Assembly: GCF_004210375.1 (NCBI RefSeq)
Contig: NC_134834.1
Span: 39,460,264 to 39,524,263, forward strand
DNA from: Tachypleus tridentatus
Taxonomy: Eukaryota; Arthropoda; Merostomata; Xiphosura; Limulidae
Length of the DNA: 64,000 nucleotides
Reading direction: 5' to 3'
Below are positions 24,257-36,212 of the stretch, in pieces; the first letter of the stretch is position 1, and each line of letters opens with the position of its first letter. A program made the position numbers and the translations under genes. The notes below the pieces were generated by a model, which ran no database searches, was not told the DNA's origin, and saw nothing but the letters and a program-made list of their open reading frames with translations.

Positions 24257-27200
24257 GTGAGTAGGCTTTGTTAAGTAACGCATGTCAGTTTTAGTTATGA
24301 CCTTCAATTTTCGTATCGTAGGCTTGTTATCCCGAAATGTAATATTGATTTACTGAATTACTTTTGCGGTAAACTTAAAAGCATAACATACGCACATCAA
24401 ATGACCATTTGACCTTTTAAGCTTAAGGATATTAGTATTAAAAATTTCAAATAAATCATGTACATTTGCACAATTCCCTCGAATTTTGCATAACTTCCTC
24501 AATTCTAAAAAAGTGTCGGTACTGTATAAGTCAAAATACGGTTTTATTCTGCATAACGAGTTAAAAAAAGAAATGTTTGAGCGTTTTATTTTAAATTTTA
24601 CTTTGTATTTTCAGTGCATTATTCAGAATGTATGGTAACTGGCAGTGGTATCCAGAATTAAGTTTCTTAACCCACTAGACAGAGTTTACTTCGTGCAGTA
24701 TTTTGGTGCTGTATGAACTGTATATACATAACCTGTTTTTTATGCAAAAATTAACGTATATTTAACTTGTTTTGTAAAATCATCCAATTTTTTTAAGGCT
24801 GAGTTTTCACATCCATTTTTAAGAAAAGTAAAATTTGAGCCTACCCTTTATTTTTTAGGATGTTATTGGTTATTCTCTTAAACACCTGTGAAGTGCTTGC
24901 CTTCACTTTTGCCAACAGTAACTCATATCAAAAATCAGGCATTCTATTGAGATTGTAAAACTAACTGATTGATGCCTAGTCTGTATTTTTAAAATTTCAA
25001 ATATTTGTCTGAATACAGCATTTTGGCTATTAGTTTTAACAGTGACAGCCAGTTTCTTTTTAATAAGCCCTTTTTAATCTTGTTTTTTTACCCAAATTCT
25101 TAGGAATTATAATTCCTTGAATTGATTAACCTATCTTTCAGTTTAAGTCTCTGTAACTTGCAGCATTTATCCAGTTAGTTTTGTAGTTTTTTTAATTTTT
25201 GGAAATATGAATTAAAAACAATGTATTTTTTAATAATTCTACATTTGTTGCACATCACCTTTTAATTCATCCCAATTAACTAATGATAAATCTTATAGTA
25301 TAAAAATTGTCTTTCTGAAAATTATAAACTAAAATTTCATTTTTGATTTCAACATATGTACAAAGATACTCCTAATTATGAATTGATAATACTTCACAAA
25401 AGTTTCCCCATTTCAACTCTTATAACCATATCTTCATTAAGTGTTAGTAGTTGGGTTATAACTTTATTCACCTTCATTAACTTTCTAAACATTTTATGTA
25501 AAAAACCATCATGAATCACTTCAAAAAAATCTTACTATTTGATTTTATTCAATTCTAAGAATATATATGGAATTAAAAATCTATCATAATTACTGCATCA
25601 TGTGACTGCTTAACTTTGTTGGAAGGTGGGGAATGTAAGCTAACTCAATCCAACAACTGCTACTGTGTGTATATATACTAACTAGAGAAAGTAAGGGGGG
25701 AGCATGTACCTCTTCAGCTCCATGTATTAAGCACCTATGTTGCATTATTATTCTTAATCAGCTCAATCCTGAGCTCATTATACAATTTCTTATTGTTTTC
25801 TTTTGTCTCATCAGATGACCTGTAATAATTGCCAGTTTAGAAATGTTTTCTTATAACTTTGATTGTAACCTGTATGAATTCAACATCTTAATACCTTTTT
25901 CTTTTTCTTCATCCTAACAAGAGGCATTTCATCCATTAATTATTTTGATGAAGAATCATGCCACTTTAGTCTTAAATAACTTATAACCTAAAATTTCAAA
26001 TAGCTTTTGTCACCAATACATAAATGTAACAAGCTTTCTGTAACCCTCGTTACAGTTTATATCATAGTCTTTCATTTCAACTAGAGCACTTAACTCATTC
26101 ATTTTTTTCCTGATACCCTTGAAGATAGAATAATAGCAAGTTTAAAAGCTTATTCTTAACCTTTTGTTTTTAAATCTTATGCACTTAATTGTAGAAACTA
26201 TTATTTAATTTGTTATGCTGCACAGCTTTTAGTTCTAAGGTACTTGTTGTCATAGCTATTCTGTCAGTTTGTTTATTCACAATTTCTGAAGCTCCCTAAC
26301 CAGTATGCTAGTTTAACTTAAACTATTATCTTTAATGGAGGTACTTTGAGGTTGAGAGATATTATATTGGTTACAGTAACATACCTAAGCGGATCCTATT
26401 TCTAGCGTGTAATTCATTCTTACTGTGAAAAATGCCCTTCCTGTTGTTATAAACGCATCTCTTTTCAATCTTTCATTTAAGCCTCATATCTGCTAGGTAA
26501 ATTCATAAGTGTATCTACTTTAAGGGAAATCTTGAAAAAAAACACACATTTGTTTTTCTCTTTAAGACTCTGATAGAGCTATGTACAGTGGTACCTCAGT
26601 TCTCAAACAACTCCCTTCTCTTGAACAATTCAGTTTTTGAATATATTGTTTGAGAAAAAAATTCCTCAGTTGTCGAACATAAACTCGGTTCCCGAGCCAA
26701 GCTGTCATGGCCCAAACCCCCGAAATAACCTGACTGATGACCCGAACAACCCTTCGACCATTTTCGACCCATGCCAAGCTTGCCCAAAACATTTTACCCA
26801 CACCTGTTGCTCAGTCCACACCCCTGTTAAAATCTGCTGTGAATGTTCTTATTTTTCTTTTTCTATATATTTGGATTAAATAAGCCACCATGGGATCAAA
26901 GAAGGATAATGAAAGCAGCAAACCAAAAAGAAAAGTTGTTAGAACCACAATAGAGGTGAAAAAAGATCTCATAGCAAAGTATAAGAGTGGTGTTTGTGTG
27001 TCTGACCTTGCTACACAGTTTGGTATGGCAAAGTCTACAGTCTGCACCACACTGATAAATAAAGAGATCATCAAAGGAGCTGATGTTGCAAAAGGAGTGA
27101 CAGTGCTTATGAAAGAAAGAACACAAACAATGGAAGATGTAGAAAAACTTGTTGTTGATTTGGCTAAATGAAAAATAGTTAGCTGGTGATAGCATTTCTG

Positions 27201-30200
27201 AGACCATCATTTGTGAGAAAGCAAAGCACCCCTGGAACAAGTACTGATACAAGTGATGCCTTTAGTTTTAGTAGGGTGGTTTAGTGGTTTGAAAAATTTA
27301 GGAAGAGAAGTGGCATATATAGTGTGGTGAGACATGGAGAGGGTGCCAGGCAGAAACAACCTCATTAGACAAGTTTTTAGTGAGAAATAGGTCCAGTGAG
27401 TCTCAAGCAGGTTGTAGCAGTGCAAAGAGACAGAAAAGAGAAAGAACCCCAGAAGGAGAGTTACCTGACGTTTTTATGGAAGGTGAATCTCCTTCCAAAC
27501 AATAATAACCCTCCTAGTCTCCACATTCCTCACCACCATTCACTTAAGCCATCAGGTCTCTTCAGCACAGGTAAAGTGCAGTTAAATTTTCATTTATTGT
27601 TTTTTTATTGTGTTTATAGTTTTTGTGGTTGACTTTATGCATGTAAGTATTATTATACAGGTATAAATAAGCAATATTTTTGCTTAAAATGCTTCATAAC
27701 GCATAATTGTTGGAGGTCTATAACGGATTAATTTAATTTACAGTATTTCTTATGGGAAAAATTGATTCGGTTTTCAAACAGCCTTCTGGAACAGATTAAG
27801 TTCGAGAACCAAGGTGCCACTGTATACATATCATACAGCTTCTGTGATTACTAATGTTAGTAGTTCTTATTCAAACTTAAGGGAGATCATAACCTCAAGG
27901 CAATACCTGATCTACCATAACAGGAGAGTGCTATCAAAATTCTTGTAAAGCATGTAGTATTACATACATATTAATCATAGGCAGACCAAATGTTATCTTA
28001 AGAGAATGACAAAGAACAAAAGAACCTATAACAAAAGCAACTTGAAACTTAAATAACCAAATATTGTGCAAAAACTGCCCATACCAGAGTAGCTTACAAA
28101 TTTTGATTAATACTGTTTTACAGTAAGACAAAATGTCTGATATTTTTATGCACAGCACTTTTTCTTTTCCTTGCTACTTGAAGCTTATCCTTAGACAATT
28201 GTTTATCTTAAAATGTTAAAACTAATAAAATTTATTCACATTCATTGGTCGAGGAGTATAGTAACCTTTTATTTCCCCCTGTAAACATGTACATGCAACA
28301 CCCTGAATGTGAGGCCCCATATGTTTGGAATATGTCCAACCAAATTAATTATTCTTACTACTGGATTTTCTCATTACACTTCTGGACTAGCAACCATTAT
28401 TTCCCTCGTTCTCCTGGTTGCAATAGGATCTGTAGAAATGAGGTGTTCCATAAGACCACCTAGAAGCTCATCAGGTGGTCTTACTGTTCTGTTCTGGACC
28501 TGCCACACATATACTCTCATAAGTGAAGCTGATCATCAGGTTGAAGAAATCAGGATTGGCTTGCATTTAAAAAATTTAAGGAACCTGATTCACCTATTGC
28601 ATTGCTTCCAGAAGACTGCCCTCCCCTCCTCTCTAGATTCTACTGCTGGAGTTGGGAACTCCTTAACATATCCAATTTCCACTTGTTGGATTGGTGGATA
28701 GTGATTTTTTTTTCTCCAGAGTGTTAGAGTGAATTCCTCTACTTTTAGAGAAGAGGATGAAGTTGAGGGCCCACCTATCCATGCTTGTGTATGTTTAGTT
28801 GTTGTTTTTTTCACCTGTAGATAGGAGCTGCACAAGCCTATGTGGGAGCTTACTCTTATTACTTATTTAGGTTTGATAATCTGCTGAAGTTGAGGTGTAC
28901 CTAGATTTTCTTTTTGAGTAGTTTCTGTTTATTTTATTTTTCATTGACATAGGTCCACTGTCTCCTCAATTTTAAACACAGAGTGGTCTCATGTGGGTTG
29001 TGGAGAATTTACTATTATACATTTATTTTTATATTGATGATTGTTTCAGTTAGATATATGGTTAGAGAGGTGTGTAACTTATACTGATAAATCTGTATTT
29101 CAAAATTTTTGTTTATCCACTAAAGTTACAGAAGATCCTTGAGCATAAGAATCAACAATATATGTGTAAATCCTGGTATTGTTGTGCAGGCTGAAATTTC
29201 TAGAAATTGTCCTCCCACCTATAAATATTAACCAAAAGAAAGTGCTAAGAGACAGTATATATTATTAGTTTGCTACAGTCAATTTACTATAAGCCTAGGA
29301 AGCTATAATTGTGATAATGCTTATTAATTGTGAAACTACAGATACTTATTCAAGAACCTTTATAGATTTCAAACATTATAAACCATTCAACTTCAGTGGA
29401 TTTGCATCAAACATCAATAATTTTATGAAAACATTACATAACTTCAGTAGTGAAAGACAAAAATCGACTTGTAATCAGTTTGATGCCAGTGAAGAATAAT
29501 ACACAGCTAGCTAGTTATCTATTATGTGAATACTACTTGCATCAACTTGAAATTAATTCTTGATTACGAGAAATCCACTGAAGATGACCTAGGAAGGTCG
29601 AAACATTATTCTCTTTTTAACAGTAAAAGTGTTAATACCCATACCAGCCGTTCTGAGATATACAACTTGGAATTAATTTGCTTATCATGAACCCTTAATA
29701 AGATATCAAGGAAGCCTCAGACCAGAAAGAAGACTTGATACTGTTTGTAAAACTGTTGTGTATGAATCATTATTTGTTCATTAAAATATATTTGTATTAT
29801 GAAAGAAAACTGCTGTGTGTATGAAATTTGTTTACAAATATCATAAATTAGATAGGTATCAACATTTATTAAAATTCTAAATTTAAATTATCATTTAATT
29901 CAGTTTTAGGCTATTTGAAATCATAATATGTGACAGGGGTCCTTGATTAAGCATAATGGTCCATGTCCTCCCCATATTTCCAGGGGCAAGTGGAATACTC
30001 CTTGTCCACTTGGTTGAGGAGTAAGGATGCATATTCATACTTTTAGACCAGAAGAGTTCTGTTTCTTTCATTGGGTACAACATATACATTCTCATCATTC
30101 CGAGCCTGTGATGTTATTTTTCAAGCTTCTTCAGATGGAGGAGAAAATATGTTCATTTTGGTGTTGCTTTTTTTCTTGCTGTAATTCCCATGGTTTGGAA

Positions 30201-33200
30201 TGCACAATTCTATGGCTACACATTTGGATTAATTCTGTAATCTTTTTAACTAAAATTGCAATTCAGTTGCCTTGACCAGCAGCATGAGATGTAAGTACTC
30301 TGATCCCTTAATTCCAATCCTGAGTAGTAAAATCTCAGCCATCTGGAGTTCCTGATGTGTTGTATCTCTTATACAACAACCATACCTTATCATATAAGGG
30401 AACATTAGCTGTTCAAAGATATGCTACCATTAATAATATCTGTAGGCTATGACAATACAGTTAGGCTATAATAGTTATTTAGAAAACACAAGTTCCAATA
30501 ATAACTTTATTTACCCATTTCACCTATACATTCAACAGTAACCTTATTTTAGAAGGGAAAAACTAAAAAATTAACTATGACATTAACTTACCCCCAAATT
30601 TTGTTTGTAGTATATCATCTTAGTGTTTCAATAATATACATGAGTTATTTGTTTTTCTTCCTTCCTTTGATGAGTACTGTTGTCAGTCAAAAGAATAATG
30701 TATTTTGTTGTCTTAATTTCTGACAAGGGGTGAGTTTAGTTCTCCTCAATGCTGTAAACTGAACAAATGTTAGCTTATGTCTAGTTAGGTAGTAGGCAGG
30801 GTGGAAAAGCTTGAGCATCCATCTGTACACTGCTTTGTTTATATGAACTAACATCTATGTAGTTTGCTCTTTCATGTTAGTACATCAAATCTTACTTGCT
30901 GTATATAGAATAAAAACTCAGCTTTTCTTCCAATGATAAGTAATTATAATAATGAAGTAATTTGTTACTAAACTTTAAGAACCAATTGCAGTCTCCAATA
31001 AGACATAACAAACAATAGGAAAATACTTTTATATGTGACAGATAATACTGTAAGCTTGTTAATTGTAGTAGGAAATACTAGCTATTGCAATGCATAATCT
31101 CTTATGAGTAATGGCAAAACAATTTTCTGTTGTATTGCTCTTCCTACATGTTTAAGATTTCAATTTTTATGTGTTTAGATGCACCTTGGCAGTTACCCCT
31201 GGCAGTTGGTGATGATTATTTCACTAATTTTCAGTTAAAAAAAGGTTTGAATATGGTAAGATTCTTCCCTTTTAGACACTTAAAATTTCACTTTCTGCCC
31301 ATGCCAGCTAAATTTTATTACAAAGTTTAAAAGCAGTATACTAAATATGGTCTTATTACATTATGATAGATCCTAAAGCCAAGGAATACAGTGCAATTCA
31401 AAATGATCTTTTGGAGCATTTAAAATCTATAAAAGTAGTATCTAAGGATCCTGAAGGAAAAGTACAGGTAAACATGAAACACTTATTACTTTTTTTTGCA
31501 TGTAACAATGTATGTCTTGTTAGTTTCAGTAAATTTATATGTGTTAATTTCTACATTAAAGCTAAACAAATTATTGATTCATATACTTAAAATCAGAACT
31601 GAAGCTTCAAAATATCCCTTATATAATTTAAAAGTGTTTTCTCTTCTTTTTTATTTTTTTGATAAAAAGATTTATTATAAATTTATATTTGAGAAATACC
31701 ATTATAATTGTTCAGTGCATTAAATGTTATGAGAAATCTGGTGGATGTGTTATCAGTGTCCATTTGGAGGTATTTTTTAAACTCCTATCTCAGCAGGGTC
31801 CAGCCTTCTTCTCCTGCAGGACATGTATTTGATATCAGAAGCCATGATTTCTCCTTCACTCTTTTTGGGGAACTTGAGCTTGTTTACTAACATGAATAGT
31901 ACATTTTTCTTTATTTGTCTCTGTGTTGTCTTCTTCCCTTCCAAATTCAATATTCCTCACATTTTTTTTTTTCTTGGTTCTTTAACAACAGTTTGTCCAT
32001 TTCAATTTTATGGACCATGAGGGAGCACTATTAAATAATTTTTATTTTCCTACTTTTGTTGTGTCTCCTCCTGTTTAAGTCCTTTCACCTTCTGCATCCT
32101 CCCTGGCCTGCCATCCTATTGGATTGGAACCTAAATGCTTTTCATGCCTTTACCATACCTCCCTTTGAACCTTTAGTTTCTTGTTTATTGTATCATCTTT
32201 CCCTTAACTCTATAAGACCTAACTACAAATTCAAATAGTAGCATTGCTCTCATCATATTCCATTCCAAAAATAAAACTAATGGTTAGAATTGTTTCAACT
32301 TTGACAAGAATATTACAAAAAGTATGTATTTTCAGAAAAATAAAATATTTAATTTTGATTTTTTCTACTATTTCTAATTTTAAAAATATTAGTTCTTTAG
32401 TATAATTAATCTCTAGAATCTTCTAAGTGAATAGCAAAAGTATTTTAAGGTAACTGTTTATATTTTACTTTATTTATCATAACTATACATTTCTCCTTAA
32501 AAAATCAACATTACAGTAGAAAAACAACATGTTAACTCCTTCCCTCCATTGCTTTTATCCCATGAAACTCATATTTGGGATTTCTCTCATGTTACTCTCA
32601 GTGGTTCGCTTTGTCAACCCATCTGTCTGGCTTATACTTTGTTTTTAGGGATTCTCATCACATATTCCAGGTTTGTTTTCACTAAATTCAGCAACTTTTT
32701 GTCTTGGCTGCTCTTCTGTGGAGAAGGTTGTGGAGGCTGGCACATGGACTATGCCACACACTTTTATCACACATTACCTTTATCATTGGGCAATCTTTTC
32801 ATTGTATAAGATATTGTTTGCTTCCCATTGCTATTTTCCTTATCTTTTATTGGCTCTTAATAGGAAAGTTCTTAATTTTTGTATATCTTATCAATATACA
32901 GTTGTATTGTTTCTAAATTTATGGATCCTACTAAGAGGCAAGTGGTGCCTGTCAGGTTATACATAACCTTTAAATCTGCACCTTACAATCTTTAAAGTCT
33001 GTAATGAACATGGATGAGATAAGGTACTCCACAAGACTGCTGTAGGTCTGCTTTTCAAAATATGGTGTTTGTGGTTATCCATTACATATTCTAATATGTT
33101 GCATTTCTCCAGACTATGCATTGTGCCTACTTTTCCTTGTTTTATCGTATTAATGGATCTAAGCATAGATGAAGATGTGTACATGTATGCATTACATAAT

Positions 33201-33762
33201 GTCATTGTTTTTATTTATATAGATACCTGTTCATGTATCTGTTTTCTGTGTACATTTTTATATTTACACTTATTATTTTATGTTGAAAAGTTTATTATTA
33301 AATTCTGGATGAACCAAACTAAAACTGTGGTGAATACATAAAATAACAATGGAAGACTATTTAAAATTTTTGGCTTTTCATTTTATTTGATAGGAGAATG
33401 TTCAAGAAGTTGAAGAGATACGACCTTTACCACAAGATAGAAAGCCTCAAGATCAACCAGAATATGGCTTTATAGAACCTGCTACAATTCCTCCAGGAAA
33501 AATAAAAATTCGACAAGCTCTAGAATTTATAACAAACCACCATTCTGACCCACAGCAGTGGACAGTTGATATTATTGCCAAAGAACACAATATGAATAAA
33601 GTTGATGTGGAGCATATTGTCAAATATTTTAAAACGTTTTACTTGTATATTCCACAAAAGGCAGTTGAAAAAGGACAAAAACAGAATTTCTTGACATTTG
33701 GTATTAACAGATTAATTCCAGGGCATGAAACAAGAACCTCAAACAATAAAACTGTTTCTTAG
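24109..33762 (+). CDS. NDUFAF4: NADH dehydrogenase (complex I) assembly factor 4, complete gene of three exons
   Basis: NDUFAF4 is a mitochondrial factor that works with NDUFAF3 in assembling the matrix arm of respiratory complex I; it is not part of the finished enzyme. Joining 24109-24256, 31370-31467 and 33394-33762 gives 204 codons plus TAG, against about 175 in human. Family blocks appear in order: NFNVENRA (15-22), PRHPSS (35-40), a DP...LLEHLKS...SKDP segment (50-78), PPGKIKIRQAL (115-125) and WTVDIIAKEHN followed by VKYFKTF (138-164). The start MGKLYS has Gly2 and Ser6, fitting the N-myristoylation pattern of this family. The extra length is mostly a C-terminal tail after residue 166. 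Splice phases fit exactly. Introns hold a Tigger element and a DIRS-like relic. Confidence 0.93.
26890..27171 (+). pseudogene. N-terminal fragment of a Tigger/CENP-B-like transposase
   Basis: ATG in a good context (gccaccATGG) opens 93 codons: a basic start MGSKKDNESSKPKRK, then a helix-turn-helix of the CENP-B N/psq type (TTIEVKKDLIAKY, VSDLATQFGMAKSTVCT) typical of Tigger1-like proteins, then KGVTVLMKERTQTMEDVEKL. After a frame change the sequence continues as a damaged ..QLAGDSISE-like piece. The DNA-binding part is complete; the catalytic domain is missing. Intact sequence in TIGD1-like proteins would be about 500 residues or more. Confidence 0.88.
27446..27505 (+). pseudogene. C-terminal tail of the same Tigger transposase
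   Basis: Reads TPEGELPDVFMEGESPSKQ and a stop (TAA 27503-27505), the acidic C-terminal end I associate with Tigger1-like transposases. It lies about 275 bp after the end of the N-terminal fragment, so roughly two thirds of the gene is deleted between them. Confidence 0.55.
28240..28900. repeat. old dispersed repeat, possibly the 3' part of a DIRS-like element
   Basis: Less AT-rich than its surroundings, with many broken frames. The segment 'ggtgttccataagaccacct' at 28441 resembles 'ggtactccacaagactgct' at 33018, just after the recombinase relic in intron 2, and 'gtgttctgcaagactactt' at 58270. No protein motif recognised in this copy. Confidence 0.3.
29578..29603 (+). other. hammerhead-like core or conserved retroelement 3' motif
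   Basis: CTGAAGA at 29578-29584 is followed by a four-base stem GACC/GGTC (29586-29589 with 29596-29599) and then GAAAC. This is close to the CUGANGA-stem II-GAAA core of a hammerhead ribozyme, but one extra U sits between CUGAAGA and the stem and I found no convincing stem I. The 'gaagatgacc..ggtcgaaac' motif is also familiar as part of 3' ends of animal retroelements. Confidence 0.25.
31370..31467 (+). CDS. NDUFAF4: NDUFAF4 coding exon 2
   Basis: Acceptor ..ttatgatAG ends at 31369. The first two bases complete Asp50, and the exon ends with Gln82 at CAG|GTAAAC. Residues DPKAKEYSAIQNDLLEHLKS line up with the human PEVKGEIARKDEKLLSFLKD region. The polypyrimidine tract is weak, but the reading frame and alignment fix the junction. 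Confidence 0.9.
31740..32810 (+). pseudogene. DIRS-like retroelement tyrosine-recombinase relic in NDUFAF4 intron 2
   Basis: Three pieces in order on the plus strand. 31760-31870: FLNSYLSR and following, like the N-terminal SAM-like start of DIRS recombinases. 32095-32220: a block ending LDWNLNAFHAFTIPPFEPL, close to the WDL-L-L-L-PFEPL motif of the DIRS YR core. 32673-32780: SVEKVVEAGTWTMPHTFITHYL split over this region, matching the C-terminal 'W-s-TF---Y-' block, with the candidate catalytic Tyr at codon 32775-32777. Frameshifts and stops separate them. The reverse-transcriptase half is absent here. Confidence 0.6.
33394..33762 (+). CDS. NDUFAF4: NDUFAF4 coding exon 3 and stop
   Basis: Acceptor ttttatttgataG precedes 33394. 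The exon is in phase 0 and encodes residues 83-204, ending TAG 33760-33762. It holds the best-conserved half of the protein. The last 38 or so residues (after VKYFKTFYLYIP) are basic and not clearly conserved with vertebrate forms. Confidence 0.92.
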   Translation, partial: ENVQEVEEIRPLPQDRKPQDQPEYGFIEPATIPPGKIKIRQALEFITNHHSDPQQWTVDIIAKEHNMNKVDVEHIVKYFKTFYLYIPQKAVEKGQKQNFLTFGINRLIPGHETRTSNNKTVS

Positions 33763-33932
33763 TTTAGGAGAGAAAAAAAAAAGATATCAGTGATAGAAAT
33801 AAAAATTATCTGTGTTGTAGTAGATCTGTTTTCTTTCTATAGTGAAAATCTAAAAAATAATGCTATACCTGCATGTTTCATGTACTTTAACAGTATTGTG
33901 TTGATTATTGATATTTTCATAGTATTTTTCTC

Positions 33933-33938
33933 AATAAA
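33933..33938 (+). terminator. NDUFAF4: AATAAA poly(A) signal of NDUFAF4
   Basis: First AATAAA after the stop codon, about 170 bp into the 3' UTR, in 'tctcaataaattataag'. Placement is typical for a short 3' UTR. Confidence 0.65.
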
Positions 33939-36106
33939 TTATAAGTAATCAAGTTATCAAATGTTGCCAGTGATTAGGTTGATAATTTCATTTGAGTCTT
34001 TTAACAAGTATTCAGAATTTAGTTTCAAAGGTTTAAAAATGTTAGTTATACATATTGCTGTATTGCACATTAGTCAGCCTGTGTAAGAAACAGTAGAGCA
34101 TAAAGTTGTTCCATGATTTACTGTGTATTAACAATTTCTCCTACTTCAGATCCAAATCAACATATGGAAAAACAAACAAACTAAAGAACTGAAAAATAGC
34201 TCAAGGTTAGACATCAAAAGGTACAGATCTTACACCAAAGATATTTTATTCTAACTTTTAACATAAATATTCCATTGAATTGTACACCAATATGCAAATT
34301 TTATGCTATTTATTTGTAGTTTAACTTGGTTCTGTGAAAAATTTCTTCTTAATTTATACAGAAATAATTTTGATTTATAATTTTTCTTTACAACATATAT
34401 CACTGTTCCACTTACATTCACCACATTGCCACAATGCAATGCCACATATCATTACTAACTTCAATATATTAAAGTTTTTATATGAAATTTTATTGTTCTT
34501 CCTACAAATTATCTAACTAGTAATCCTTATATCAACATAGTTCCAATGATATACTTTTATGCCCAGTCTTTTTGTGATTTGTCAGGCATGGCTTAATTGT
34601 TAGTATGCTGTACTGTGATTGGAAGATTCAAGTTGTGTTGTCAGTGGACACTTTCTGATACTATACTTGACTTATCTGGCATAATAGCTTTCCTTGATTT
34701 GTGCTGCTCTTTAAATGCACAATTTTCACTTGTTACTACCAGGATTCAAACTTAATTTTTTAAACCATTAGACCAGTTTAATAAGTAAATAAATTACTAG
34801 CTCTAACCTTCAAAGCAATTAATCAACACATACTTTGTTCCTTGGCATTAAATATAAAAAGTATGTTTGCTGTGAAAATATCCACTATTTTCAATTGAAA
34901 TGCTATTCAGCTGTATTATGTGCTCTTCAAGCATAGTTTTTTTATTAGAATGTTTCAATTTATCAAATTACAAGGATGAAATATGTTGTATAAATTAAAA
35001 GAACAATTTAAATGTCTATCTTTATTGACAATAAATTTTAGAAGTAATAAACCAATTATTTAAATGTTTTTTTTATATCTGTTAATTTCAGTATTTGTAC
35101 CAACATTACAACCTCCTTGCTATTAATCTTTATCACATATTGCATTTTCTTTAAAAAATCACTACACGTGTATATCTTTACATCAGAAGGAAATTTTTTT
35201 TTTCCTTCAACCTTCATATTTACACCATCTGAATTAATTGCAATTAGTTTTTCCTTTCAGTTCTAGACTGCACTGTTCAATGCATACTGTATAGCTGCCG
35301 AAACCTCTTCAGTATGAGCATGGCCCATGTTATTTATTTTTGGAACACCTTCCACAGCCCTAGCATACACAATCTCATGGACATAAATCTGTTGTACCAT
35401 CAAATATTATAAGTAATACCTGTGCATTCTTTAGTAAACTATGTTTTTTGTTAGATATTTTCATATAAGGACTTTATAAATCTTCTACAATCCTAATCAG
35501 TCTGATAACTATTTGGCATCTGAACATTCTTGATTTATAAATCAAGAAAAATTGGGTTTTAAATAAAGATCAGTTCATTCTTAGCAATGAAGTAAGCAGC
35601 GTTAAAACAAGTAAGCAGTTGTGCTTTGTGACCTTCATTTAGCCTTCTGGTAGTAACATGTAGAGCTCCAACTACTGTTGTTTGGAAAGCTGATTCCCTG
35701 GCATTAGTACATACACCTATACTCATTCATACCTCCAGTTCTCCAGTATATGAATAAAACACTGTGCTCAATTTCTTTTTCATGCCTTCTTTTAGATGAT
35801 ATATGTAATGTCTTTGCATCAAGTTATTTCAAAGAATCAGTTCTAAAATTATTCATTGCCATGATGAATCTGCTCTCCTTCTCAAACTTTCAGATCAGTG
35901 CATCCAGATCTTCACTCTCGTTGTACCCTGCCCATTTATATTCATTTTTCTACTTAGGTAAACACGTTTTTTTTGTTTTTTTTTTTCTTTTTATAATTTT
36001 GTTAGATTTCATCTCTTCCTTACACTCCAAACAAGTAAAACTATGTCATGCAGTCATGCAGATTTTTTGCTCAGTACATCATGATTTTGTTTTAATTTTA
36101 TCTCAT
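33939..36106. other. intergenic DNA downstream of NDUFAF4
   Basis: AT-rich, with no splice-supported exon. 34582-34690 has a 'gcatggcttaattgttagtatgc' start that may be an eroded SINE. 35640-35980 is a pyrimidine-rich tract with broken frames that could be upstream DIRS-like sequence. Confidence 0.35.
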
Positions 36107-36212
36107 GCTAGAACAGTAGTAAGCCCAGAGATTTACAGTGCTAAAATCAGGGGTTTGAACCTCCTCAGTTGACACAGCAGATAGCCTGATGTTGCTTTGC
36201 CATAAGAAAAAC
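36107..36212 (+). repeat. second short repeat family (SINE-like), copy 1
   Basis: Core 'agcagatagcctgatg', preceded by 'ctaaaatcaggggtttgaacctcctcagttg'-type sequence with a B-box-like GGTTTGAACC, and followed by 'tgctttgccataagaaaaac'. The same layout is at 38456-38570, and weaker versions are at 42304-42490 and 47695-47770. Probably a second tRNA-derived SINE. Confidence 0.65.

Larger units (their letters stand above)
26586..27822 (+). mobile_element. Tigger/pogo-type DNA transposon, internally deleted, in NDUFAF4 intron 1
   Basis: Terminal inverted repeats CAGTGGTACCTCAGTTCTC (left) and the complement of CAGTGGCACCTTGGTTCTCG (right), with more homology inside, are bounded by TA at 26584-26585 and 27823-27824, the usual pogo/Tc1 target duplication. 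At 1237 bp it is about half an autonomous Tigger. It keeps the start of the transposase gene (26890-27171) and a fragment of its 3' end (27446-27505) but lacks the DDE catalytic core, so it could only have moved with enzyme from elsewhere. Confidence 0.92.

Noticed and set aside
31823-32238. Several hydrophobic plus-strand ORFs as membrane-protein genes
   Set aside because: They are frame fragments of the DIRS-like recombinase relic; the hydrophobicity comes from T-rich sequence.
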